The notes under the pieces are model-generated. The model had not been told where the DNA came from. It did not search any database and was given only the letters and a program-made list of their open reading frames with translations. Of a DNA stretch of 64,000 bases, positions 12,201-21,000 are shown one piece after another. The stretch's first letter is position 1. Every line of letters begins with the position of its first letter. This stretch comes from Sarcocystis neurona (taxonomy: Eukaryota; Apicomplexa; Conoidasida; Eucoccidiorida; Sarcocystidae). The translations under genes were made by a program, and so were the position numbers. The DNA lies in NCBI GenBank assembly GCA_000727475.1, contig KL647299.1:203309-267308 (forward strand). The letters are read 5' to 3'.

Positions 12201-12523
12201 CACTAGGGGACAGCGGGAACGAACAAAAGGAGGAGGTAGAGGGGACGAAGAACAAGGATAAGAAAAAAGAGCCGAAGTCGCAGCAGAAAGCATACTTGTA
12301 CGTTGGCAGACACCAGGGGGCGAATCTGTTGTTTGCACAGCAGGTACTGCAGCAGGTTGTCGAAGCAGCGACAGCGACACAACAGCAGCGGCAGCACTTT
12401 TTACATCTAGAGGAAGATAAAGTTTGGCGTTTTTCTATTAAACACGTTGAGAAGGTGAAGTCCTACGCTCCAAAGCGATATCACTACGTTGTGGATATCG
12501 ACTGTAGGCCCAGAAACATGTAG
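63..12523 (+). CDS. TYW2: Kelch-TYW2 fusion, tRNA-Phe wybutosine synthesis (5' partial)
   Basis: TYW2 transfers the 3-amino-3-carboxypropyl group of S-adenosylmethionine to the wybutosine precursor yW-86 at G37 of tRNA-Phe. Proposed exons are 63-263, 1831-2067, 4544-4986, 5922-6297, about 7580-7787, 8384-8493, 10206-10371 and 11318-12523. The first two encode kelch repeats of the TYW4 type; the last five encode TYW2, with SAM-binding motif VVDLFCGVGYFSL, then ADRVSLGLLPS, GGVLHVHG and a C-terminal VKSYAP segment. Phases agree at exon joins 1-2, 3-4, 4-5 (with the chosen start), 5-6, 6-7 and 7-8. The join from 2067 to 4544 does not, so an exon may be missing or the 4544 start is wrong. The 5' end lies outside the window. 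The domain order recalls the plant TYW2/3/4 fusion, so a TYW3-like or LCMT-like domain could lie upstream. Introns carry GCT/CAG and TA/TG repeats. Confidence 0.9.
264..1830 (+). other. TYW2 intron: TA/TG microsatellites then long pyrimidine-rich tract
   Basis: Bases 350-930 are alternating TA/TG/CA microsatellite. About 950-1830 is an almost continuous T/C-rich strand running into the acceptor at 1830. No coding signal; the long open frames here are pyrimidine-tract translations rich in F, L, S and P. Confidence 0.7.
1831..2067 (+). CDS. TYW2: TYW2 fusion exon: last kelch blade
   Basis: 79 codons, phase 0 at both ends. The acceptor is tgctgctgcag and the donor gtatat. It encodes W-R-F, then FYLVGGGGICFTFGSH, the glycine-rich strand typical of TYW4/LCMT2-type kelch domains. 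It has no in-frame ATG, so it is easily missed by start-to-stop ORF searches. Confidence 0.8.
2800..3720 (+). repeat. GCT/CTG trinucleotide-rich tract
   Basis: Dense imperfect (GCT)n interspersed with other codon-length units. It is open in several frames on both strands (L/C/A-rich on plus, Q/S/A-rich on minus), as expected of a trinucleotide repeat. It lies between exons 2 and 3 of the TYW2 fusion gene. No conserved protein motif seen. Confidence 0.8.
4544..4986 (+). CDS. TYW2: TYW2 fusion exon: low-complexity linker (putative)
   Basis: Open frame with charged and alanine/glutamine-rich sequence (QQQQWELLNNKH, poly-A runs, E/D/K-rich stretches) from acceptor ctgctgcag to donor gtaaat at 4987. 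Its 1-base overhang joins correctly to 5922. Its 5' phase (1 leading base) does not match the phase-0 end at 2067, so the true start may be 4578 or an exon is missing upstream. No recognisable domain. Confidence 0.45.
5130..5921 (+). repeat. GCT trinucleotide-rich tract in TYW2 intron
   Basis: Imperfect GCT/CTG array running into the acceptor at 5921, continuing weakly in the next exon as alanine codons. The long open frame across it is a repeat translation except for the part downstream of 5922. Confidence 0.75.
5922..6297 (+). CDS. TYW2: TYW2 exon: N-terminal part of TYW2 domain
   Basis: Acceptor gacgcag, donor gtatgt at 6298. The end encodes LPSGKYERLGDVLLL, matching the LPxxWxRxGxLLLL segment that precedes the catalytic domain in TYW2 proteins. 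The upstream half is alanine/serine-rich low complexity produced by GCT repeats. The exon ends with 2 bases of a split codon. Confidence 0.75.
6400..6770. repeat. TA/TG microsatellite block
   Basis: Alternating TA, TG and CA runs inside the TYW2 intron that follows donor 6298. No coding signal. Confidence 0.8.
7151..7325. repeat. Tandem duplication, period about 86 bp
   Basis: The words gtgaattctcatac and the following tatacacacatatatatagacac recur about 86 bases apart (anchors at 7153 and 7239). Microsatellite-rich unit in a TYW2 intron. Confidence 0.6.
7580..7787 (+). CDS. TYW2: TYW2 exon (start uncertain)
   Basis: Encodes FWQLLATKMNVRGIAVQHF then GPERRSN, corresponding to the W..vA..L.V.RlA segment of TYW2. 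Phase-0 donor gtgaga at 7788 joins perfectly to 8384. The strongest acceptor by pyrimidine tract is tgctgag at 7557, but it is out of phase with 6297; in-phase alternatives begin at 7580, 7583 or 7604. 7580 is an arbitrary choice among them. Confidence 0.75.
8384..8493 (+). CDS. TYW2: TYW2 exon: substrate/SAM-proximal segment
   Basis: Acceptor catccgcag, donor gtaagg. Encodes FFLYGDGGLVNHRENGVVY, then FDITRCMFASGN, the conserved GDxGWVxHxENGIxYxFDxTxCMFSxGN block of TYW2. The split codon AG/G joins to 10206. Confidence 0.95.
8500..9180. repeat. CAG/AGC-rich tract (plus strand)
   Basis: Dense imperfect CAG/AGC/AACAGC units in the 8494-10205 intron of TYW2. Opposite orientation to the GCT tract at about 9450-10080 in the same intron, so the two could pair in the transcript. 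Confidence 0.8.
9450..10080. repeat. GCT/CTG-rich tract
   Basis: GCT-rich second half of the 8494-10205 intron, complementary in composition to 8500-9180. The interval 9240-9440 between them is T/C-rich. Confidence 0.75.
10206..10371 (+). CDS. TYW2: TYW2 exon: SAM-binding motif I
   Basis: Acceptor tttttcatcgcag, donor gtaaga at 10372. Encodes RQRFANLI, then ERVVDLFCGVGYFSLAAL (Rossmann-fold SAM-binding motif I), then HVFACDWNKEALG (motif II, acidic residue at the end of beta 2). Ends in phase 0. Confidence 0.97.
10690..11100. repeat. TG/TA microsatellite block in last TYW2 intron
   Basis: TGTA/TGTG repeats, then TA runs, between donor 10372 and acceptor 11317. Confidence 0.75.
11318..12523 (+). 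CDS. TYW2: TYW2 terminal exon
   Basis: Acceptor cttcttgcag, stop TAG at 12521-12523, 401 codons plus stop. Order: YFRESLHLNRVDPSRVSFF, an alanine/serine-rich insert, MADRVSLGLLPSCLGALQT, GGVLHVHGVAP, a serine/proline then E/K/Q-rich insert of roughly 180-190 residues (about 11740-12290), then YLYVGRHQGANLL and VEKVKSYAPKRYHYVVDIDC at the C-terminus. The conserved blocks match TYW2; the inserts look like coccidian low-complexity expansions. Confidence 0.97.
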   Translation, partial: YFRESLHLNRVDPSRVSFFHCNSFLLPGTTYDTGGNTSSDSRPRSAFPLSPAAASSLPLTAAGSSLAAAAASSAVTAASPSFSAATAALPAYLVGMADRVSLGLLPSCLGALQTALLLLNSQEGGVLHVHGVAPATFVPFTFSSSLTTSCSSPPSCSAPPSSSPPPRPCSSSSSSCFPAFTSYREYIDVSFSVQSGMNWRDVWPEAPEAATICLPAATTETRSSTSSCAEEEAGSLSSLGDDALPKKAYAATDKKEEKEEECNHTEQQQQWKKETEEEEKVKKREEGKEAPKKNSLGDSGNEQKEEVEGTKNKDKKKEPKSQQKAYLYVGRHQGANLLFAQQVLQQVVEAATATQQQRQHFLHLEEDKVWRFSIKHVEKVKSYAPKRYHYVVDIDCRPRNM

Positions 12524-14569
12524 GAGAAGGAACTGCTGAGAGAAAGCAGCAGCCGCAGCAGTGGCACTTAAGAAAAAGAGCAATAGCCACAGCAGCGCGT
12601 AGAAGAAGGAAACGAACAACAGCAGCAGCGCATTTACAGAAGAAGAAAACAGCAGCAGCGACACGTGGACTTTTCTCTTTTCGGACAAAGACAGGTCTTT
12701 GCCTTCTTTCTTTTCATCTTCTCATTTCCGCAGCTGCCGTCACCTGCGTCCCGATTTGTTGATCTGCTTGTCAGCAGCTGCCCGCGCCTGCGTCTCCGTC
12801 TTTCTTGATTTTCTTTTTCTCGCCCTCTGGACGTGTTTTTGTTGCTGGTGCGTCTCCGAAGATTACGCCAGGGATCGAACGCAGCCCCAATAACAGTAAC
12901 AAAACGGCAATACACCAGCAGGAACGAACTCGCGAGCAGTCCTTTGCATGCGCGCAATCGTCAGACGCAGAGAAGAGGACAACCGTCAGTTTTTAGGACG
13001 GTGCGGTGGGAAGAAGGGAAGAACAGAAGGTAGTGCCAGGTGTTGTTGCTGCGAAGATGAGGACTCTTGTAAAAGAATAGCAGAGTGGACATTTTCTCAG
13101 TTCAAGACTTGTCTCGCGGAAAGGCGGTCTCGTAGAGAGAGGAACACACACACGTCAGATTCTCTTCGAGACCAACATTTCCTCTATTTTGAGGTGTGCG
13201 TTCGTGATATACGAACGAACAGCCACGCTCGTGCACTTGTCGTGCCCAGCAGGTGGGAAAACGATGAAAGCAAAAGCAAAGAGCAGAGCAGCCGTGAAGA
13301 CCGAACGGGATCTCCCGGGAGGCACGCAGAGGAGTGCTGTGCATGCAAAGGGCATAAAAAGAGTACACGCCTCTCCGGAAAAACGCCTGTTCACGTATAC
13401 AACAACACCTGCTACAAGTCCACGTCCACCATTCGCGCATGTCTCTTTGCGCCTTCACTGTGTTTTTGAGAAAATCTACAATTCGCGCAAATCTTTTTGC
13501 GCATTGTCTGTGTTTTTGATGGAAGTCGCTGTTCACGTGGAATATAAAAAAGAGGACACACCTACATATCAAGCCAAGCAGCTGAAACGAGGGAAGCAAT
13601 AAGAGCAGCCAGTGCGACGGGAAAGGATTCCGGAAAACGTTTCACTTACCGGAGTGTCTACACCTTTTTGAAGAAAATCGCCCTCAGCTCCCTAAATGGA
13701 TTACTTTGCGCGTCTCGCTTTGGGTGAGGCAGCGACTGCGCACAACCGCATGCCTCTCTTCACACCTGTCTGAGCTGCCTTCACGCGACGTGCGACGAAA
13801 TTAGATTTTCTACTCGCGCACAGCTGTCCCGTGCGCGTAAGCGTGTTACGCGTCTTTGCCTAGATAAGAGGAAAGGGAAATTGGTAGAGTTTTAGTGTGT
13901 ACACACGCCTGCGAGTACCCTGGCAGCAAATTTGCAACGGATTTTGGTGAGATTTCTTTGCGTGCGCTGCTGGCCCCTTTTTTCTAGCGACGCGTGTGCT
14001 GAACGATGTGAGCATTTGGATCTGAGAAGAAGTTTCAGCGGAGGGCTTACTTGTGCACGTGTTACTCGCAATATCACTTATATGCACTTCCCTACGCAGA
14101 TTTGCCTTCTGGACACGCGCGTGCGTGCGTGCAGCGCTCTTACGTAAGGAAGCTTGTAAGTCTGTTCGTAGGACGGTGAGAAGAGCTGAAGAGGTACATA
14201 CCACGAAGGACAGTAACTTCTTGCAGACAGGTCGTTCCAGTGCACCAGAAGACTGCGTTTTAAGACTCTCGCCTCACTTACGGGTTACCACAGCGTATAG
14301 ACGAAAGCTCGTTACGCGTGTGGGCGTGCGTGCACCACCGCTTGGATGCGAGCTTTCGATGTCGTGCCCGTCTCTATTTTGTAAAAGAGTGAAGAAGTCA
14401 TGCGTGATTATAGACCCCTACAGATATAGAGGTATACTTAGGCGTATACGTCTTCTTCCACTTAGGCGCATACATATCTGTTATGTGTGGGTAATTATGT
14501 TATTCGATAGGTAAAGTGCTGGGGTACATACACGCATGATTTCACCTGTAGAGAAGTAGCGTTCTATAC

Positions 14570-14745
14570 GCAGATATATATATACATATATATATATATA
14601 TGTATAGAATCGGACAAGCGAACCTTTATGTTCCATATATCATACGCGTATTTATGTGGCATATCCATATATATATATATATAAATATATTTATGTAGAT
14701 AGACAGATAGATAGAATGATATACATATATATATGTATATACATC
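14570..14745. repeat. TA-rich microsatellite
   Basis: Several (TA)n runs and a short GATA run in an otherwise repeat-poor block. Confidence 0.7.
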
Positions 14746-15284
14746 GGTAGAGGAATCTTTCTAGTGTACGCAGGTTCAAGCAGACGTGCAGTTAAGATAT
14801 GAAAGGACAGTGAGGTCGCTAGATGCCTGAGTTATCGATACACGCATGTTGACGTACGTGTATGTGTCACTACGTTAACATAGACGTGTACAAGTGGGTT
14901 GGTAGACGTGCCAGCTGGTGAGTTCGATGGACGTGCACCTAACAGGGATGTCTCTTTAAGTCTTCTCGCGTTGATGCACACATGAGTGGGTGCCAGTACT
15001 ACAGTAGACGTCGTTAAGGCTGGAGACTGAGTCAGAAACCCTTGGCTTAGTAGTGAGACTCAGTCACTGCAAGAGCTGTAGAAAGGTTAATACCCGCTAT
15101 AAAGCAGCATGTGGTCGTAGATATGAGTCTTGCTGTTATTAAAAAACTTCCTGTGCCCAATTTGATGCTCTGGAACATTCGCCAGGAGCCTTAAGCCACA
15201 GTTCTTCTTTTGTCTGTCTACTCCGTTATGAATGACCCCGCATACGTTGACCCGCTTGCCTTCGTTCCCATGCTGTGCACATCT

Positions 15285-15320
15285 CTGTGTGTGTTGTGTG
15301 TGTGTGTGTGTGTGTGTGTT
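15285..15320. repeat. (TG)n microsatellite
   Basis: Nearly uninterrupted TG dinucleotides. Confidence 0.85.
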
Positions 15321-15857
15321 TGGGTTTGTGTGCGTGCGATTGGCGTATACGTGTGTAGAATATTTTCGGGTATTTTCGTGTTGTAGATGTCTCTGGCGGT
15401 ACGTGTGAAAAGCCACAGAAGAAGAGGGCAACCTGGGTACGGGTCAGCAAATGCGTCTATCCGTAGCTGCCCCAAAAATGGATACGGTGGGTAGATGGAG
15501 GTATCTCGCTCATGTATACTATCACTGGTACGGCGTGAAGGACGTGCGTACATGCAGAAAGAGATGAGCAACAACTGACCCACACTACACTATCATTTAG
15601 GCGGTGTCGGCACACCCATATGCTTTTCTGTACGTACGTGTGTAAACCGAATGAGTACGGAATCTGTGAAGCGGTGAAGCACAAGTAGAACAAGGCTCCG
15701 CGCTTGCCTACGTTCAAATCTACGTACAGATATGCTGCTAAGTACAGCATACTAAAGGGGGATGTATACGGAGTATCACGTGTGCGGGACTGAAGTGAAG
15801 CGCCCGTAACATATCTGTGTAGGTCCATCTGCGTGCCTTACAAAAATTTCGAAGACC

Positions 15858-15889
15858 TCTACTCGTAGTCAAATTTGACTACGAGTAGA
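15858..15889. repeat. Perfect 32-bp palindrome
   Basis: Two 16-base arms with no spacer: tctactcgtagtcaaa followed by its exact reverse complement. It lies in non-repetitive intergenic sequence and is not a TA-type microsatellite artefact. Function unknown; it could extrude as a cruciform or bind a dimeric factor. Confidence 0.9.
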
Positions 15890-17146
15890 CGCGTGTTCCG
15901 TTTAAATACGGTGACGAGAAACGCAAGTTGACTTTTACTTTTTGCACACATCCATTTGAGGTGCCTAGATTGCGAAAAATTGCGATGCTGGCTCTCCTTA
16001 AAAATATTTTTACTCAGTGAAATCTCTCGCAGTGACAATGAAGTTGCTCAGTGCGTGCACAAGACAAGTAAAGATCAAAAATGTGGCCGCCTCCTTGCTC
16101 AGAGGCTAGTGTAACCCGAAGGCAAAATGTTGACAGTCCTTTCCCTTGCGAGGTTTCGTAGCGCCGAAGCTTCTTCCTCTATCCTTTCCAGTCCTCTGCT
16201 TACGCATGAAGAGAGAGTATGTAGCATTTCTCTCTAACAGAAGCTTCGCTCACGGTTAGTAAGGTCTGATCGTTGCAGAGATACAAAAATTGGTTGTTAT
16301 CTCGGCTGGGACCACAGTGCTACAATTTACTTGCTGCTGTCTCACTACGGGTACACCTGCGGCGGTAAGGATATGTTTGCCTAGACCTACACAAAAACAG
16401 CTACATTAGAACTTTCCACAGCATTATACACTCATGCTAAATTGACAATATGCAATGATTATAGTAGAAAATATGTGTGCAGAGAGGTTTCAGATTTTTT
16501 GTGTCTACATATACATCGCGTTACCAGAGCTAGGCTAAAGTTACTCCTGCCTTGAAAGGAGAGAATCTGGATTTGTTTATCTTCTTACGAACAGGGACAG
16601 CCACATGCTTGAATTGTTTTCTACCTGTGTACACGGAGACATAGCTGAATTTTGTATCTCTGTGCAGTGACGTCAACAAATTTCTGTATAGTAGAGGAGA
16701 ACGGTAGTGGACCTTTACTGCGCGAAGCATAACGTGTAAATGGGGTGCGTTGTACTTTTCTCGCTCTGTCCCTCTACACGGAAACAGACGTACGTGTGCA
16801 ATATATATATATATATATATATATGCACAAACCATACTTACATGTGTCAACAGGCAGCGTGTAACGTATCTGGATGTTAGGTGAAAGCTTTATGGGGGGG
16901 GAAAACATCGATATAATGCTAATTCTATCTGTCTGCACGTGGAGGTAGTAAACTTGGGAGGTCGGGTGGAGTTCTGAACTCCGCATCCTGTGTATATCAT
17001 TTTCGTGTCAAGTACGGCAATTATTATACATACGTATAAAGAGATACAACAAATGTTTCGTCTGCCTAAGAGATTGCAAGCTGATTGTATATCCCGAGCA
17101 CATGCACCTTTCTCAAAAAGAGATATCTTCGTTGACGCTGTGCCGT

Positions 17147-18954
17147 ATGAGGAGAGAACTACTACTAAAAATGATCTTTCTCGGACTTGTACAAGGGTGC
17201 TTGACACTCTGGCTGCACTTTTTAAGTGCTTCAGTACACCAAGACCGATGTCATCGTCTTACACCGGGAACCGCAAACCAGCTGAAAATTCGCCGCACGT
17301 AGGAAGGTGGCAGATCGCTTGCGTTCCTCTTTGTTCCCAAGAACGATGCACTTAAGGCAAGTGCGAGAGAAGGCGTACATATTCACAAACACGTATGTAC
17401 ACATCTGTTTGTGTACGTACACATGTAGGAGAAATCCAGTATGATGTTTCAGGTGTACGGACGCGTGCGTCCTATGGGATTGGCGTACCTCCCTTGTTGG
17501 GCCCGATAGAGATATTGCACGTCACGTGTGAAAAGTCGGTGCTTTGAGCGACCCCACTTGGCACCCGCTAAATAGGTAAATTAAGTTTTTCTTGTGCTCT
17601 ACCGCATGTCTCTTGCTGTAGGTGGTCTGTTTTGCGCCGTCTAAGTATACTGTAAATACATGAATGCCTCCGTGGCCAGTCAGCAGCTGTTTTACTTTCT
17701 CGACACTCTATTGGGCTCTCTGCGGAGAAAACTTATTGCTTCCCGGTTGATTCATCCTGGTTGACAGTTGGCCAGTTGATCGAAAGTTATGAATGTAGAG
17801 GGTAAGGCAGAAAACAGAGACGCTTCTGTCTCGGTACAAACGTAGCGCGTGTATTCACCATACCTTTTTTTACATGCAGAGCCCAGAGAATTGCTTGTCA
17901 GTTCTACCCTCCTCTATGGAAAGGAGAGCAAGTCGCTGTTTCGGTCCTCCTCCACGTGTATTCGAAATTTGACCGCGTGCCTCGTTGCCGCCTCGTTGAT
18001 CTACTCTAAAGTGTACTATGGTGTCAGCTGCTGCTGCAGCTCGACCGACTGTAAATTACCATTTGTTGTTCTACCGAATTGAGAGTACCTGAGGGGATTA
18101 CGAAATGACGAAGAAATATTATTGTTGGCATCAGTGATAGAGTCGTGCGACGAAATAAGAAAATGCATTTTTCTCGTATTTCCCTGATATTCGTCCAGTA
18201 ATATCTGGAAGATCACGGAAAATATCAAGTGGCTGCATTTGTTGCAATGCTGCATAAACTCAGCACTTTATTTCAGAGAACGTGAGCTATAATGCACCTT
18301 CTGCAACAATCGATCCGTACTGACGAAAACCGTACAGAGCTTCACTTTTAACATTACTAAGTGTCTTCTGAGCCACCTCCTAATGCTTATACTGACTAGT
18401 TTTGGGCGAGCTGTGAGTGGAGTGGTGCAATTTTTCTTCACGTTTTGACGTAATAGTTGGTCCAGTACCCCAGGAGAGCCAACGTCGTCTACCACAATAT
18501 ACGTACCGCTAACACTCTCAGTAGCCGACTATTCCTGCTATATTACGTACGCAGTGAATCGACTCGTGAAACAGCACATCCGTATCATGAACCTACCATA
18601 TTCAAAAAGTGGATGTATGCCTTATCATCGAATCCTAACGGCATTCTTCTCCTTCAAGTACTATAATAGTTCCGACGGAGTGGAAGCTCCGCTGCGACAA
18701 CATGCTCAGTCCAACTGGTCCCCGTACGGTTTAAGGTGGTAGTCGGTGTATCTTCGTATTTTCAACAGACACCCTTTTTGTGTGGACAGGTCGTAGTACT
18801 GTCTTACACTGAGAAGTTTACTAAGAATTACATCGTGCAGCCTCATTCTGTGGGTCGTGGCATGGTATTAATTGTAATATCCTCGGAGTCAAACGACTAC
18901 ATTCGACCCCTCGTAGACGGACACGTGTGTTCTATGGAACTCCAACTAATATAA
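17147..18954 (+). CDS. Possible short-intron gene for a secreted protein (unrecognised)
   Basis: The ATG at 17147 begins MRRELLLKMIFLGLVQG, a basic start and long hydrophobic stretch like a signal peptide. The segment can end at donor gtagga (17299). Further open segments bounded by plausible acceptors lie at about 17879-18079, 18513-18664 and 18790-18954 (stop TAA at 18952). The last ends in VDGHVCSMELQLI, loosely like the C-terminus of the secreted gene at 52653. I could not make all phases agree and recognise no family. It could be a divergent or decayed paralogue, or chance. Confidence 0.2.
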
Positions 18955-20781
18955 GAAAATAGTGCGGCGACTGTAGTTTCTCTCGTACTTTGCTCTTTCC
19001 CTGGCCAGAATCCACCAGTTTGCGTGGCCTTTTAATCTTGCGATGGTCTTGATACGGTTCTTCGACTAGACTTAACCAAAGAGTCTCCACTTGCTTGATG
19101 CGCATCCACCTACTTGTTGTTGCGCGTGCCGTTCGCGTCATCAGTAGTGTTCTACTCGCCTGCCGAATGATCTTAGTGTTTGAATGCCGTTGGCTTCAGA
19201 GATGGCCACACTTAACGGCAGTTTTTTAATGTACACACAGATCAGGTCACACGTACAACTACCCGTGTGCTTCAAGGTACTACCGCAGAGCTCGCTCGTA
19301 TTCACATACAAATATTTCTGTGTACGTAAGACACTGGCTTTGTTATGATTGTCGCAGTAACTTCTGGATCGTTGGAGAACTACAGCTGTTAGCAAGTTTT
19401 TCCTTGTCGGAGACGTATCTGAAAAAAGACGGTAAGGCCCCCAAGAGCTGCACCTTCTCCCCTTTGCTCATTGAAGTGCCAGAAATTTTGCCTACTCTCT
19501 AAGAATGATGTCAGGGTAAACAGCTATGTACGGATGCTTCTGCCGAGGCCACCTGCCTACAAATAACCTATGACGTGAGGAAGCTTCGTGTCGTGTGTGC
19601 GCATCTAGATGCTTGTGTCCCTCTATGTTGATGTGTGGTGGAATTATTGCTTACCGACAACGCAAGCCTCAGGAAAAGGGATTCGTACAATGTAATGCAC
19701 GCATTGAAACATCCTTTCAAAGGATCAAACGATTAATTAGGTACTTCACTTTTGTCAGAGAGGAAAACGCTCTTTAGTGTGCGTGTACGCACTGTAGCGG
19801 TGTTCTTACGTGAAGCGTTTGTTATATGTTTGCGGAGGCACACCTGCCTGCTGGAAAGGCGGTTAGGTGGCCCCTGAGTTTTATAAGTGAACTTTTCGAT
19901 TCTGTGGGCAATGGTTGAAAAAGGAAGTCAATGACTAGAGAAACATGGTAGGCTCAAAGAACTGAGCGTAGTTATTGCGACATCTTGCCGATGGGAGTTG
20001 TCATCGGAAACCTCGAGTCTACAGCAGAACACTCGTTGTTCCGCGAAAGTGTTCTGTCCCCTGAGGCACAGCACTATTTGAATAAGTTTTACCAAGATTC
20101 CAGTTGGAGGCCGTTCTGCCGCGTGCACCGTCCTCGAGGATTCCAGCTGGATTCCCTTCTGCTGAGCACCCCCGCTAGATACGTACGATAAAGAGCTATA
20201 AATTTTGCTTGTTTAACCCCCCACGACAACACAGGTGCGCGCGGTATTCTGTTCCTTGTACACGCTGAGGGTTGACGTTCTTCTTTTCACTTGAGGCCTT
20301 CACTTTGCGAGTGTCATCGCCATTCGCTTGAGTGTGTACGTCGGTTGTTCCTTCACAGGGTACGGCAACTTCCTGAGCATCGGCTTCCTCCCCTTGATAC
20401 CCAAACAGGTACACACGTGTGTGTTCCTATACATATATACCAATACAACAGGCATATATATGCGTAGGAAGTTAAACATCGTCGCAGTATGTGTATATAT
20501 ACACACTACTACATACACGCAGTGGCAGTACTTCCTACGACTGCATGTGCGCCGTTTATACATGTATTGTACGCATTTATCTTTGAAAATTCATGCTTTA
20601 GCACGTGTACCTGACTCTTTCTGCGTGAGTGCACAGTCTGCGGCCCCGAGTGGGAAGACGGCTGAATGATCCGCCCCCTGCTGTAACACACTTATTTCCT
20701 GGTTGTCTTCAGGACGACTTCGCTTGTCGATGATCCTGAAACATCAGGCAGTGTGGTCGTGTCTGTTTTCCACTGCACTGC
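18955..20781. other. Repeat-poor interval, no supported gene
   Basis: Only short open frames without recognisable motifs; no microsatellite longer than a few units except near 20430-20520. Confidence 0.4.
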
Positions 20782-21000
20782 ATGCCGTCCGCGGGTCGGT
20801 GTCTCCTAGCTATCACCCTCCTTCGGGCGTCGGCGGCGCTTGCTGGCGAAGGAAAAGCGAAGGCGAAAATTGTTTCTGTAGATTTGCTGTTCAAGAATCG
20901 GAAATGTTTGAAAGCCAAGTGCGTGTCAAGTGTTTTTGTAAATTTCACAATATCTTCTGCCGGAAAAGTCCTCCTACCAGTCGTACGCTGTCATACGTAG
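20782..21000 (+). CDS. Possible signal-peptide exon (unrecognised)
   Basis: ATG-initiated frame beginning MPSAGRCLLAITLLRASAAL, which resembles a signal peptide, followed by a basic segment. Closed by a stop at 20998-21000 if unspliced. Possible later exons on the same strand (after acceptors near 21159 and 21436) could not be phased. No family recognised. Confidence 0.2.
   Translation: MPSAGRCLLAITLLRASAALAGEGKAKAKIVSVDLLFKNRKCLKAKCVSSVFVNFTISSAGKVLLPVVRCHT

Larger units (their letters stand above)
12524..17146. other. Intergenic, mostly repeat-poor; no gene recognised
   Basis: A short CAG-rich stretch (12530-12670) follows the TYW2 stop and is probably 3' UTR or flank. From about 12.7 kb the sequence is non-repetitive apart from a TA block (14570-14740), a TG run (15285-15320) and a TA run at 16801-16825. 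A diverged tandem duplication of about 50 bp occurs near 13430-13530. The open frame at about 13189-13602 has no recognisable motif. Confidence 0.5.

Noticed and set aside
12870..12890. tRNA T-loop-like string (gggatcgaacgc) and other GTTCRA words
   Set aside because: No complete cloverleaf could be traced around any of them; no tRNA gene is claimed.
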